DNA of 64,000 nt from Wenzhouxiangella sp. XN24 (GTDB lineage: Bacteria > Pseudomonadota > Gammaproteobacteria > Steroidobacterales > XN24). The notes beneath the pieces were generated by a model, which saw only the letters and a list, made by a program, of their open reading frames with translations, had not been told where the DNA came from and made no database searches. Of the stretch, positions 17,379 to 29,663 are shown in pieces. Position numbers and translations under genes: made by a program. Positions within the stretch are counted from its first letter, which is position 1. Every line of letters starts with the position of its first letter. The DNA is taken from the NCBI RefSeq assembly GCF_011064545.1, contig NZ_JAAMFG010000034.1:558001-622000 (forward strand), given 5' to 3'.

Positions 17379-18113
17379 TCACTGCGAAGGCAGGAATCGT
17401 ACCGGATCTGCTGGTTTTCCCTCTACTCTGATCTCGAAATGCAGCAGCGGCACGTCGGCAGGTCCTCGACCCATCAGGGCAATCACCTGGCCCGACTTCA
17501 CGCGCTCCCCCTCGGATACCTTGAGCGTCTCGTTGTAACCGTAGGCACTCAAAAATGTATCACTATGTTGGACAATAATAAGCTGACCATAGCCGATAAG
17601 TCCACTTCCACTATAGACCACCTCGCCGTCGGCTGCTGCCCGGACCTCGGCTCCCTCGGTGCCGCCGATGCCGATTCCCGTGGGATTCCGCCGACTTTCG
17701 CCGAAACGCCACAGCAACGGACCGCGCACCGGCCAGCCCCATGCCGGCGCCGGGCCGCGCGGGACGCTCGCCGCCGCTCCCGCGGGTCGGCGGGCTGTGG
17801 TGGCGGAGTTCGAAGCCGGCCGTGACGGCGCTGTCGCCGACCCCGCAGCGGGCCTGGAGGCCCGGGCGCCACCGGGCGGCGACAGGCGCAACTCCTGGCC
17901 GGGATAGATCCGGTGCGCATTGCCGAGCCCGTTCCACGCGGCCACGTCGCGCCAGTCCAGGCGGTGCTTGAAAGCGATCTGGAAAAGCGTGTCGCCACGC
18001 TGCACGACGTGCACGTCCGGAGGATCCCAGCGGGTCAATGCGGCGCAGCCGGCCAGGACCAGGGCCAGGCCCACGACGGCCGCCAGCCGGGTCAGGCCTG
18101 GACCAGGAACCAC
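17379..18113 (-). CDS. nlpD: NlpD-like lipoprotein, LysM plus degenerate LytM domain
   Basis: About 244 residues from a GTG start. A lipobox LVLAGC near residue 22 directs lipid anchoring. A LysM domain ([19 protein letters not shown]) binds peptidoglycan, then comes an Ala/Pro/Arg-rich linker and a C-terminal M23/LytM domain. The zinc-binding residues are altered: the usual YAH is replaced by YGY and the HLH motif by LLH, so it should not cut peptidoglycan itself but, like NlpD, activate an amidase (AmiC) at division. The exact start is uncertain; a GTG ten codons upstream is also open. The gene overlaps the end of yqaA. Confidence 0.88.
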   Translation of the reverse strand: MVPGPGLTRLAAVVGLALVLAGCAALTRWDPPDVHVVQRGDTLFQIAFKHRLDWRDVAAWNGLGNAHRIYPGQELRLSPPGGARASRPAAGSATAPSRPASNSATTARRPAGAAASVPRGPAPAWGWPVRGPLLWRFGESRRNPTGIGIGGTEGAEVRAAADGEVVYSGSGLIGYGQLIIVQHSDTFLSAYGYNETLKVSEGERVKSGQVIALMGRGPADVPLLHFEIRVEGKPADPVRFLPSQ

Positions 18114-18670
18114 GCGATCAACAACAGCCCGACCAGCAGCCACCCGAGGAATTCCACGTGGCGCCGCAGCTGGGCTTGCATGGGCGCCCCGCCCCAGCGG
18201 ATCAGCCCGGCGACGAGAAAAAACCGTCCGCCGCGGCCGACGAGGGAGGCCAGCACGAAAGCGGGCAGGAACATGCTGAGCGCACCGCCGGCCACGGTGA
18301 AGACCTTGTATGGGATCGGCGAGAACCCTGCGGCGAGGATGGCCCAGAAGCCCCAGGTCTCGAACCAGTCGCGCGCCTGGAGGTAGCCCTCCCAGTAGCC
18401 GGCGGAAACCAGCCAGGGCTCGATGAGCTCCAGGGCAAAATAACCGATCAGGTAGCCGAACATGCCGCCGGCCACCGAGGTGACCGTGGTCAGCAGCGCG
18501 AGGCGCCAGGCATCGACGGGACGCGCGAGCGTCATGGGCGCCAGCATGACGTCCGGCGGGATCGGGAAAAAACTGGACTCCGCGAAGCTCAGCGTGCCGA
18601 GGTACCAGCGCGCGTGCGGATGCCCCGCCCAGCGCAGCACGCGGTCATAGAGCGGGCCGAACAGGCGCAT
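18092..18670 (-). CDS. yqaA: YqaA-type DedA/SNARE-associated membrane protein
   Basis: 192 residues with several hydrophobic segments. The DedA-family motif appears as FAESSFFPIPPDVMLAPM near residue 30 and FGYLIGYFALE near residue 70, with the second half-repeat ending GRGGRFFLVAGLIRWGG. DedA proteins act as undecaprenyl-phosphate or phospholipid flippases or related transporters; YqaA's own substrate is unknown. The position between pcm and nlpD is a known gammaproteobacterial variant. Its last 22 bases overlap the chosen nlpD start. Confidence 0.9.
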   Translation of the reverse strand: MRLFGPLYDRVLRWAGHPHARWYLGTLSFAESSFFPIPPDVMLAPMTLARPVDAWRLALLTTVTSVAGGMFGYLIGYFALELIEPWLVSAGYWEGYLQARDWFETWGFWAILAAGFSPIPYKVFTVAGGALSMFLPAFVLASLVGRGGRFFLVAGLIRWGGAPMQAQLRRHVEFLGWLLVGLLLIAWFLVQA

Positions 18671-19302
18671 CAGGCGGTGCCGCCCAACAGGGGAACGAAA
18701 CTGACCAGCCCCAGGCTGCGCCGCTCGAAGGTATCGCCGGTCCGCGTGATCTCCATCAGTTCCTGCCGGCCCCGCGGCCCGACCGGAACGATCAGGCGAC
18801 CGCCTTCGCCCAGCTGCTCGAGCAGCACCGGGGGCACTTCTTCGGGCGCCGCCGTGACGAGGATGCCGCCGTACGGCGCGTGCTTGTTCCAGCCCTTGAA
18901 GCCGTCACCGTGTCGCAGGTGCACGTTGTAGAGGTCGAGCGATCCCATCAGGGGGCGCGCGCGGCGCAACAGCGGCGCCAGGCGCTCGATGCTGTAGACC
19001 TGCGACACGATCCCCGCCAGCACGGCCGTCTGGTAACCGCAGCCGGTGCCGATCTCCAGCACTTTTTCCGGGAGCGGCTCCGCCACCAGCGCCTCGGTCA
19101 TGCGGGCGACGACATAGGGCTGGGAAATCGTCTGGCCGAGACCGATCGGCAGGGCCGTGTCCTCGTAGGCCCGGCTCGCCAGCGCCTCGTCCACGAACAG
19201 GTGGCGCGGCACGCTGCGGATGCGCTCGAGCACCCGCGGATCCGTGATGCCGCGCTCCTTGAGACGCGCCACCAGCCGGTCGCGCGTGCGTGCCGAGGTC
19301 AT
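18670..19302 (-). CDS. pcm: Protein-L-isoaspartate O-methyltransferase
   Basis: About 210 residues. PCMT motifs are clear: YEDTALPIGLGQTISQPYVV (substrate pocket), the SAM-binding VLEIGTGCGYQTAVLAG, and the late LLEQLGEGGRLIVPVG. It methylates isoaspartyl residues to start repair of aged proteins. The start ATG (MTSARTRDRLVARLKERGI) lies 30 bases after the surE stop; the upstream open frame lies inside surE and is rejected. Linkage to surE, nlpD and rpoS is classical for stationary-phase survival genes. Stop and yqaA start share one base. Confidence 0.96.
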   Translation of the reverse strand: MTSARTRDRLVARLKERGITDPRVLERIRSVPRHLFVDEALASRAYEDTALPIGLGQTISQPYVVARMTEALVAEPLPEKVLEIGTGCGYQTAVLAGIVSQVYSIERLAPLLRRARPLMGSLDLYNVHLRHGDGFKGWNKHAPYGGILVTAAPEEVPPVLLEQLGEGGRLIVPVGPRGRQELMEITRTGDTFERRSLGLVSFVPLLGGTA

Positions 19303-19331
19303 GCCGATGCCGTGCTGATCCAGCCGGTCGA

Positions 19332-20084
19332 TCAACGGCGCGGACTCCCCAGCCACTTCTCGATGCGGCCGACGTCTTCGTGCTTCGTCAGGTCGACCTT
19401 GAGCGGCGTGACGGAGACCTGGCCCGATTCGATGGCGTGGAAATCCGTGCCCGGGCCGGCGTCCTGCCCCGCACCGGCGAAGCCCACCCAGAACAGCGGC
19501 CGTCCCCGCGGGTCCGTGCCGCGCACCACCGGTTCGGCCTTGTGCCGGTAGCCGAGCCGGGTCGCGGCAAAGCCTTCCAGCGCGTCGAAAGTACGGTCCG
19601 GCACGTTCACGTTGAGGATCGTGTTCGGCGGCAGCGGGTGCTCCTGCACGCGGCTCACCAGTTCCCGCGCCACGCGGCCGGCCGTCTCGAACAGCCGGCC
19701 TTCCCGGCACACCATGGAGATCGCGATGGTCGGCAGGCCCAGGAAGCGACCCTCCATGGCCGCGGCGACGGTGCCCGAGTAGATCACGTCGTCGCCGAGG
19801 TTCGCGCCGTCGTTGATCCCCGAGATCACCATGTCGGGTTCCTCGTCGAGCAACCCGGTCAACGCCAGGTGCACGCAATCCGTCGGCGTGCCGTTGACGA
19901 AGAAAGAGTCGGGGCCGACTTCGGTGAGGCGCAGCGGCTGCTCGAGCGTCAGCGAATTGCTGGCGCCGCTGCAATTGCGCTCCGGCGCCACGATGACGAT
20001 GTCGGCCACGTCGCGCAGGTGCTCGGCGAGACACCGCAAACCCTCGGCCCGATAGCCGTCGTCATTTGAGAGCAGGATTTTCAA
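19332..20084 (-). CDS. surE: 5'/3'-nucleotidase SurE
   Basis: About 250 residues. The metal-binding opening KILLSNDDGYRAEGL is followed by APERNCSGASNSLT and DMVISGINDGANLGDDVIYSGTVAAA, all canonical SurE motifs; the two aspartates of NDD, the serine and the asparagine of SGIN bind the divalent metal. SurE removes phosphate from nucleoside monophosphates and exopolyphosphate in stationary phase. I chose the TTG codon that gives the family start; an upstream TTG would add ten residues. The 64-base gap to the divergent smrA holds an AT-rich TATA-like box near 20112-20124 that could serve either strand. Confidence 0.95.
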   Translation of the reverse strand: MKILLSNDDGYRAEGLRCLAEHLRDVADIVIVAPERNCSGASNSLTLEQPLRLTEVGPDSFFVNGTPTDCVHLALTGLLDEEPDMVISGINDGANLGDDVIYSGTVAAAMEGRFLGLPTIAISMVCREGRLFETAGRVARELVSRVQEHPLPPNTILNVNVPDRTFDALEGFAATRLGYRHKAEPVVRGTDPRGRPLFWVGFAGAGQDAGPGTDFHAIESGQVSVTPLKVDLTKHEDVGRIEKWLGSPRR

Positions 20085-20148
20085 GGAGTGGACAACCGGT
20101 CCGGAGAGATGCAATTACTATACCGATGAGCCTCGGGAGGAACCAGCG

Positions 20149-20670
20149 ATGACGCCAAGCGATGACGACCGCGAATTGTTCCGCAAGGCCGTGGAAGGCG
20201 TGCGCCCGTTGCCGCCACGCGAAGCGCCGGTGACGCCGCCTGCCCCGCTGCCGCGCGCGCGCTTCAGGCGCGCAGACGAGGCGCAGGTGCTCGCCGAGAG
20301 CATGGCGGTGGACCCGGAAGGCGTCGACGACACCGGGGAAGACCTGAGCTTTCGCCGCCCCTCGGTGGGGCTGCCCGTGTTTCGCAAGCTGCGGCGGGGC
20401 GAGTTCAGCGTGCGCGAGGAGATCGACCTGCACGGCCTCACCGCGGTCGAGGCGCGTGCCGCGCTGTACGAGTTCCTCGCCGAGGCGGGCTTTTCCGGCG
20501 CCCGCTGCGTTCGCGTGATCCACGGCAAGGGACGGCGCTCGGGCCACCGCGGCCCGGTCCTCAAGCGCAAGATCGGCAAGTGGCTGCAGGTCCGCGACGA
20601 CGTGCTTGCCTACTGTTCGGCCCGCCCCGTGGACGGCGGCACGGGCGCGATCTACGTCCTGCTCTCCTGA
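20149..20670 (+). CDS. smrA: Smr-domain protein, SmrA/YdaL type
   Basis: 173 residues. An N-terminal segment typical of YdaL (FRKAVEGVRPL, then FRRPSVGLPVFRKLRRGEF) precedes a C-terminal Smr domain with the DLHG motif (EIDLHGLTAVEARA) and VIHGKGRRSG. The end DGGTGAIYVLLS is also family-like. Smr domains are nucleases that cut DNA or mRNA; relatives such as SmrB cut mRNA on collided ribosomes. Unlike E. coli YdaL, where the DLHG motif is lost, this copy keeps it, so nuclease activity is plausible. Transcribed away from surE. Confidence 0.88.
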   Translation: MTPSDDDRELFRKAVEGVRPLPPREAPVTPPAPLPRARFRRADEAQVLAESMAVDPEGVDDTGEDLSFRRPSVGLPVFRKLRRGEFSVREEIDLHGLTAVEARAALYEFLAEAGFSGARCVRVIHGKGRRSGHRGPVLKRKIGKWLQVRDDVLAYCSARPVDGGTGAIYVLLS

Positions 20671-20678
20671 TCGCGGTG

Positions 20679-21134
20679 TCAGTCGGCGATCCCGGCACGA
20701 CCTTCGACGGCCATCATGGTGCCCAGCATCGTGAACACGTGGCGCTCGTCGTCACCGCTGCACATGAAGCCCTCCCCGGCGACGATCGTCAGCGTACGAC
20801 CGCTGCGCACGACCCGGCCCCGCGCCAGCAGCCGTTCGCCGGCCGCGGGCGCCATCAGGTTCACCTTGAATTCGACCGACATGACCGCGGCGCCCGGCGC
20901 CATCAGGCTCAGGGCGGCGTAGCCGCAGGCGCTGTCCACCACCGAGGTCAGTGTCCCGGCGTGCAGAAAGCCGTGCTGCTGCGTGAAGGCCGCGGCGAAC
21001 GGCATCTCCATGTCGCACTCGCCGGGTGCCACGCGCAACAGGCGCACGCCGAGGGTCTGCATGAGCCGCTGGCGCGCGAAGCTGGTCCGTACGCGGGCGT
21101 CGAAATCGGGGTCCCTGGGGACGAACTGGGTCAT
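20679..21134 (-). CDS. PaaI-family hotdog thioesterase
   Basis: 151 residues with a single hotdog domain. The PaaI signature TQQHGFLHAGTLTSVVDSACGYAA includes the HGG-like HxGxL and catalytic-acid region, followed by the beta-strand run VEFKVNLMAPAAGERLLARG. Such enzymes hydrolyse acyl-CoA or aryl-CoA thioesters; the substrate cannot be told from sequence. Convergent with smrA with only 8 bases between. It precedes truD by 37 bases on the same strand. Confidence 0.85.
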   Translation of the reverse strand: MTQFVPRDPDFDARVRTSFARQRLMQTLGVRLLRVAPGECDMEMPFAAAFTQQHGFLHAGTLTSVVDSACGYAALSLMAPGAAVMSVEFKVNLMAPAAGERLLARGRVVRSGRTLTIVAGEGFMCSGDDERHVFTMLGTMMAVEGRAGIAD

Positions 21135-21171
21135 GCGTGGTTCCTCTCGGGGTGCTCAGCCACTCGCTCTT

Positions 21172-22206
21172 TCAGTCGGTGTCCAGGATCTCGCGCAGCA
21201 CCGCGGTCGCATAAGCCCCGGCGGGCAGCCCGAAGGACAATTCCAGTAGGTCTGGCGTGCGTCGCCACTCGAGTGCGCGGACCCGCAGCCGGAGCGCACG
21301 CCGTTCCTGCTCGAGGCCCGCCGCCGCAAGCCCGCCTGCATACACCGGGAAACGCCCGGCGACGGCCGCCTCCAGCTCGCTCCCCGGACCGTGGCCGGGC
21401 GGCATCCCGCGGCCCCACAGGGGGCCCGTCGGGTGCACGTCGAGCGCATCCAGGCGCGCGGCCAGCGCGGGGTCGTCGTCTGCCGCGATGAACCAGCTGC
21501 CGCTGCCGTCGAGTCCCACCGGATCGCCGGGCGCCGCACGATTCCAGGTTCCCGCAGCGATGCGTTCGGCCAGCACGGCGTTGAACAGCAGCGAGCGGGC
21601 TGCCGACAGGGCGAAGCCGCGTTCGGCGCGGCGCGGCTCGCGCCCGCCCGAGAACCACTCGGCCGCGAGACGCAGGTTGCCGCGTTCCCGGCCGAAACGC
21701 TGCGGCCCGAAGGCGTTGGGCACCCCCGCTCGCCCGACCTCGGCCAGCCGCGCCTCGAGCAATGCGGGATCCGCCTCGAGTCCGGTGACGCGCAGCCGAA
21801 AGCGGTTGCCCGTCAAGGCGCCGCGCTTGAGCTTGCGGTTGTGCGGCACGGCCGCCAGGCACTCCACGCCGGGAATCTCCAGCGCCTCGAGCGCCGGATG
21901 ACGGCCGCCGGGGAAGCGCACGCTGAACCATTGCTCCGTGACGGCATGGCGATCCTTGAGCCCGGCATAGCCGACGTCGTTGCGGGGGCGCCCGCCCCAG
22001 CGCGCCAGCCGGCCGGCCACCCAGTCGGTGTTGCAGCCAGTCTGGCGCAACTTCAGGAACAGGTGCTCACCCTCGCCCGTCGGTGCGAAACCCAGTTCTT
22101 CCTCGACGATGAAGTCCTCGTCACGCGCCCGGATCCGTCCGCGGCCGACGACGCCCCCGAGGGCGGCCGGCAGGTCGCTCCAGGGATCGAATTCCGTCGT
22201 GCTCAA
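21172..22206 (-). CDS. truD: tRNA pseudouridine-13 synthase
   Basis: About 344 residues. TruD motifs present are [29 protein letters not shown] and the catalytic [15 protein letters not shown] with the nucleophilic aspartate, then [18 protein letters not shown] and the late [17 protein letters not shown]. It makes pseudouridine 13 in tRNA-Glu and some other RNAs. The start is TTG in a TTGA overlap with the ispF stop, with AGGA eight bases upstream. The ispD-ispF-truD-surE order is common in gammaproteobacteria; here the thioesterase and smrA lie between truD and surE. Confidence 0.95.
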   Translation of the reverse strand: MSTTEFDPWSDLPAALGGVVGRGRIRARDEDFIVEEELGFAPTGEGEHLFLKLRQTGCNTDWVAGRLARWGGRPRNDVGYAGLKDRHAVTEQWFSVRFPGGRHPALEALEIPGVECLAAVPHNRKLKRGALTGNRFRLRVTGLEADPALLEARLAEVGRAGVPNAFGPQRFGRERGNLRLAAEWFSGGREPRRAERGFALSAARSLLFNAVLAERIAAGTWNRAAPGDPVGLDGSGSWFIAADDDPALAARLDALDVHPTGPLWGRGMPPGHGPGSELEAAVAGRFPVYAGGLAAAGLEQERRALRLRVRALEWRRTPDLLELSFGLPAGAYATAVLREILDTD

Positions 22207-22679
22207 GCGGCTTCCTGCAGCAGCACGACCGCATGCGCCGCCAGGCCCTCGCCGCGGCCGATGTAACCCAGCCGCTCGGTGGTGGTGGCCTTGATATTCA
22301 CCTGCCCTACGGAAACCCCGAGCACCGTGGCGATGCGGGTCCGCATCGACTCGAGATGAGGCGCGATCCGGGGCGCCTGGGCGATGACCGTGATGTCTGC
22401 GTTTCCGACGCGCAGGCCTGCCGTGCCCAGCCGGGTCACGACCTGGCGCAACAGCTCGAGGCTGTCCGCCCCGGCCCAGCGCGGATCCGTGTCGGGGAAC
22501 ATGCCGCCGATGTCGCCGAGCCCGGCAGCGCCCAGCAGCGCGTCGCACAGGGCGTGCAGGGCGACGTCACCGTCCGAGTGCGCCACGACGCCCCGCTCGT
22601 GCGCTATCCGCACCCCGCCGATCATGACGTGGTCGCCGGGCCCGAAAGCATGCACGTCGAAGCCATGGCCTATGCGCAT
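22203..22679 (-). CDS. ispF: 2-C-methyl-D-erythritol 2,4-cyclodiphosphate synthase
   Basis: 158 residues, normal for IspF. The zinc ligands lie in [12 protein letters not shown] (Asp-x-His) and in the [18 protein letters not shown] motif; [10 protein letters not shown] and the C-terminal [20 protein letters not shown] are also family hallmarks. The enzyme closes the cyclodiphosphate ring in the MEP isoprenoid pathway. The ATG has GAGGAGG six bases upstream and overlaps the ispD end by 10 bases. dxr and uppS in this window belong to the same pathway and its product. Confidence 0.97.
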   Translation of the reverse strand: MRIGHGFDVHAFGPGDHVMIGGVRIAHERGVVAHSDGDVALHALCDALLGAAGLGDIGGMFPDTDPRWAGADSLELLRQVVTRLGTAGLRVGNADITVIAQAPRIAPHLESMRTRIATVLGVSVGQVNIKATTTERLGYIGRGEGLAAHAVVLLQEAA

Positions 22680-23374
22680 CGTTCCTCCTCGCGGCCGCGC
22701 AACACCGCGGCGGCCAGCGCCAGGTCCTCGGGACCGGTGATCTTGATATTGGCGGCATGACCGGGCACGAGCGCCGGCCGATACCCGGCATGTTCCATCG
22801 CCGCCGCTTCGTCCGTCACGAGCACTCCGGCGGCGACGGCCGCTGCCAGCGCCTCGTGCAACAGGCCGAAGCGGAACATCTGCGGTGTCAGCGCACGCCA
22901 CAGGCCCTCGCGCGGCAGCGTTTTCGCCACCCGGCCGGCCTCGTCCGCCGTCTTCAGGGTGTCGGCCAGCGGCGTCGCCAGGAGTCCGCCCACGGCATCG
23001 TCTTCCAGTGCATCGAAAAGCCGCCCGAGCTCTTCGCCCGACAGGCACGGCCGCGCCGCATCGTGCACCAGCACCCAGTCGTCCTCGGCGGCGCGGCCCA
23101 CCAGCGCCTCCAGCCCCGCGAGCACGGAATGACATCGCTCGGCCCCGCCGGCGGCGACGATCATCCGCTCGCCCGGACTGACGATCCCCGCCCAGCGCTC
23201 ATCACCGGGCGCCACCACGAGCACGACCGCGGCGATCCGCTCGCAGGCGGACAAAGGCGCCAGGGCATGCGCCAGCACCGGCCGGCCGCACAAGGGGAGA
23301 TACTGCTTGGCCACTTCGGCGCCCATCCTGCGTCCGCTCCCCGCGGCCGGGACCACCGCCCAGGCGCGCGCCAT
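22670..23374 (-). CDS. ispD: 2-C-methyl-D-erythritol 4-phosphate cytidylyltransferase
   Basis: About 234 residues. The nucleotide-binding start [20 protein letters not shown], the [12 protein letters not shown] motif and the [12 protein letters not shown] motif match IspD. It activates methylerythritol phosphate with CTP in the MEP pathway. The ATG forms TGATG with the ftsB stop; a TTG directly before it is an alternative. The ftsB-ispD-ispF-truD order matches E. coli. Confidence 0.96.
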   Translation of the reverse strand: MARAWAVVPAAGSGRRMGAEVAKQYLPLCGRPVLAHALAPLSACERIAAVVLVVAPGDERWAGIVSPGERMIVAAGGAERCHSVLAGLEALVGRAAEDDWVLVHDAARPCLSGEELGRLFDALEDDAVGGLLATPLADTLKTADEAGRVAKTLPREGLWRALTPQMFRFGLLHEALAAAVAAGVLVTDEAAAMEHAGYRPALVPGHAANIKITGPEDLALAAAVLRGREEERCA

Positions 23375-23667
23375 CAATCGCGCTCCGCGGACGTGTCGGG
23401 CTCGACCACCTGGTAGAGCGTCTCGCCCTCGCGGATCATGCCGAGTTCGCTGCGCGCGATCTCCTCGACGGCGTCCAGCCCCGTCTTGAGATCGGCCACT
23501 TCGGCTTTCAGGGCGCGGTTCCGCTCCACGAGCATGGCGTTCTCGCGCGCCTGGGACGCGACCTGGTCCGAGAGGCGCCAGGCGGCGCGATAGCCGTCGT
23601 CGGCGATCCAGAGTCGGGCCTGCAACACTGCCAGCAACAGCAACAACAGGAGCAGCACGACCCGCAC
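23374..23667 (-). CDS. ftsB: Cell division protein FtsB
   Basis: 97 residues from a GTG start. A single leucine-rich membrane segment at residues 3-15 (VVLLLLLLLLAVLQARLWI) is followed by a coiled coil of about 40 residues (QARENAMLVERNRALKAEVADL) and a short periplasmic end containing GMIREGETLYQVVE. FtsB forms the FtsQLB complex that activates septal peptidoglycan synthesis. It lies 19 bases after eno, as in E. coli. Confidence 0.93.
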   Translation of the reverse strand: MRVVLLLLLLLLAVLQARLWIADDGYRAAWRLSDQVASQARENAMLVERNRALKAEVADLKTGLDAVEEIARSELGMIREGETLYQVVEPDTSAERD

Positions 23668-23686
23668 GCGTGGCCTCGCGTGCCGC

Positions 23687-27532
<3,846 letters not shown>

Positions 27533-27582
27533 TCAGGGAAGAATGGCGCGCCGTCGGCGCGTGGAAACGACGGGAAGTCAGA

Positions 27583-28983
27583 CTAGCAGAAGCCCCGCCC
27601 GCCGACAACGAAAGTCTCGTGCCCGGGCAGAGCGGAACCGGTCCACTCGAGTCGCCAGGCGGGCTCGCCCGGCGGCGCCCAGAAAGCCGTGTCCACCCAG
27701 AGACCGCCCACTGCGGCGAGCTGCCCGCCGATTTCCAGCAGCGGCAGGCGCGCGCGGATCCACGGCGGCATGCCCTGTTGTTGCAGCAGTTTCTTCAGCG
27801 CGCGGTGTCCCGTCCGACCCGGCAGGGCCAGGCGCTCGCCGCCGCGCCGGGGCACCACCCGCCACGGCCCGGCAACCAGGGCCGCCTCCCCCAGCCCGCC
27901 CCGGTTGCTGGGTGCCAGCGCGAGATGCCCGAGGCCCGTACCGAGCGCCAGCGGCGCGCGCGGGTCCGGCCAGTCGATGTCTTTCGCGGGCGGCGGCAAG
28001 GACGAGGCCGGCGCAAGCCAGAGCAGGTCCGCGTGGCGCAGGGCGACGACCTCGCCCCACTCGACCTGCGGCCGGGCATCGGGTGCCGCCTCCAGCACCT
28101 GCTCCAGCAGGGTCGCCAGGCGGCTTTCGTCGGGCACCGCCAGGCCCAGCCGGCGCGCCTGCCAGCGCACCAGGTTGCGCCGCCGCGCCGGGGACAGGCC
28201 CCGCAGGGCCGACACGCGGATCGCCTCGCCCGCCACGCTCGTCGCCGCATCCAGCGCCGCGAGGTCCTCCAGCAGGCCGGCGGCCTCGGCACAGTGGCGC
28301 GCGCTGCGCCCGACTGCGGCCGCCGCCCCCGGCCAGTGCGCGCGCAACGCCGGCAGCACCTCGCTGCGCAGGTGATTCCGGGCGTAGCGCAGTTCCTCGT
28401 TGGCGGGATCACGGAGCCAGCCCGAGAGCCCTTCGCGCGCCGCCCACTCGACCAGCTCGGCCCGCGTGAAGCCGAGCAGCGGCCGCAGGTGCAAGCCAGG
28501 ACCAAAGGCTGCGGCCGCCGGCATGGCGGCCAGGCCGGCCACCCCGGCGCCTCGCAACAGCTGGATCAGCACCGTCTCAAGCTGGTCGTCGGCATGGTGA
28601 GCCGTCAGCAGCGCCTCGCCCGGCGCGAGTGCTTCCGCGAGCGCGGCATAACGCACGTCGCGGGCCCTGGCCTCGGGGCTCTCGCCGCGCGCGGGCCGGG
28701 CATCCGCCCGCAGCACCGACAGCGTCACGCCCAGGCGAGCGCACAGCGCTTCGCAATGCCGCGTCCAGGCATCGGCGTCCGCATGCAGGCCGTGGTGCAC
28801 GTGAATCGCCCGCAGGCCATCCGCCGGCAGCCGGTCACGGACCCGGCACAGCGCTTCGAGCAACACCGTCGAGTCGAGCCCCCCGCTCAGGGCGACGCAC
28901 AGGGGCCGCGAGCCGGCCCGCGAGTCGGCGGCGGCCAGGGCGGACCAGAGGGATGCAGGATGAAGGTGCGACACCGCAGCCAT
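27583..28983 (-). CDS. tilS: tRNA(Ile)-lysidine synthase
   Basis: 466 residues. The PP-loop SGGLDSTVLLEAL lies at residues 34-46, followed by HVHHGLHADADAW and LLTAHHADDQLETVLIQLLRG, all TilS motifs. C-terminal accessory domains are present. TilS converts cytidine 34 of the AUA-reading tRNA-Ile to lysidine, an essential decoding step. It lies between the exported-protein gene and pyrG, downstream of accA; accA-tilS proximity is common in gammaproteobacteria. Confidence 0.95.
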   Translation of the reverse strand: MAAVSHLHPASLWSALAAADSRAGSRPLCVALSGGLDSTVLLEALCRVRDRLPADGLRAIHVHHGLHADADAWTRHCEALCARLGVTLSVLRADARPARGESPEARARDVRYAALAEALAPGEALLTAHHADDQLETVLIQLLRGAGVAGLAAMPAAAAFGPGLHLRPLLGFTRAELVEWAAREGLSGWLRDPANEELRYARNHLRSEVLPALRAHWPGAAAAVGRSARHCAEAAGLLEDLAALDAATSVAGEAIRVSALRGLSPARRRNLVRWQARRLGLAVPDESRLATLLEQVLEAAPDARPQVEWGEVVALRHADLLWLAPASSLPPPAKDIDWPDPRAPLALGTGLGHLALAPSNRGGLGEAALVAGPWRVVPRRGGERLALPGRTGHRALKKLLQQQGMPPWIRARLPLLEIGGQLAAVGGLWVDTAFWAPPGEPAWRLEWTGSALPGHETFVVGGRGFC

Positions 28984-29031
28984 TCTGCCACTGAAAAAGG
29001 GGCACGACGCCGAAGTGCGTACCCAGGGCGC

Positions 29032-29556
29032 TTACTCGCTGCGATCTGGGCCGGGAGCGAGGATGTCGAAATCGCGATAATCCTCGATCGCATCATCCAT
29101 CGTCCATGCCTTGGCGGTAACGTCCACCCTGGACAACGCCAATCCGGCCAGCATGGTTGGCGATCCAGCCGGCGACTTGCCAAGGGATCCGGACCCATCA
29201 GCGATCGCATCCACGACCAGCCAGTAATTCACGGTTGCTGGCACATTGATCTTCAGGACAGCCCTCTCGGCGTCCCGCTTGTAGTCGATGTTCACCCTTG
29301 ACGTGGCGTCGGAAAGCCGGCTGACCAGGGGGCTAAGCGCAGCCTCGTCCGATGCTGCGAACACAAAGACCGTGTCAGCTATTCCGTCCTCGGGTTGCCC
29401 GGGACCGACGAAGCCATCTAAAACGATCACGAGGTTGCCGTGCTCGTTGATCTCTGCCACCACCGAGCCGTGCACGACCTCGTCTGCAACCACGACCGAA
29501 GAAAACAACACGAGAAGAGACACAAACAACGTCGATCTGGAAATAAAGGTTCTCAT
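29032..29556 (-). CDS. Hypothetical exported protein
   Basis: 174 residues that I do not recognise. Residues 1-24 form a clear signal peptide (STLFVSLLVLFSSVVVA) with a likely cut before DE. The mature part of about 150 residues has no cysteine, is rather acidic and looks beta-rich (EINEHGNLVIVLDGF, ERAVLKINVPATVNYWLVV). GGAGAAAGAGG precedes the ATG. Its DNA is visibly more A+T-rich than its neighbours. It lies alone between accA and tilS, which usually adjoin, so it may be a late insertion or a lineage-specific gene. No function is assigned. Confidence 0.7.
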   Translation of the reverse strand: MRTFISRSTLFVSLLVLFSSVVVADEVVHGSVVAEINEHGNLVIVLDGFVGPGQPEDGIADTVFVFAASDEAALSPLVSRLSDATSRVNIDYKRDAERAVLKINVPATVNYWLVVDAIADGSGSLGKSPAGSPTMLAGLALSRVDVTAKAWTMDDAIEDYRDFDILAPGPDRSE

Positions 29557-29663
29557 CCTCTTTCTCCTCTACCAGTCGATCACGTCGAAAGGCGCTACTG
29601 AGAAGAATAGCGGACGTCGACGAGCATAGGTTCGGCGATGGCGAGGTTGCGCCCGAACCCCAA

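Noticed and set aside
18670-20034. One large protein joining a surE shadow to pcm
   Set aside because: The first 240 or so codons are an alternative frame of surE; pcm begins at the ATG at 19302.
28984-29031. tRNA or attachment site between tilS and the exported-protein gene
   Set aside because: No cloverleaf, TTC arm or direct repeats are visible in this short gap.
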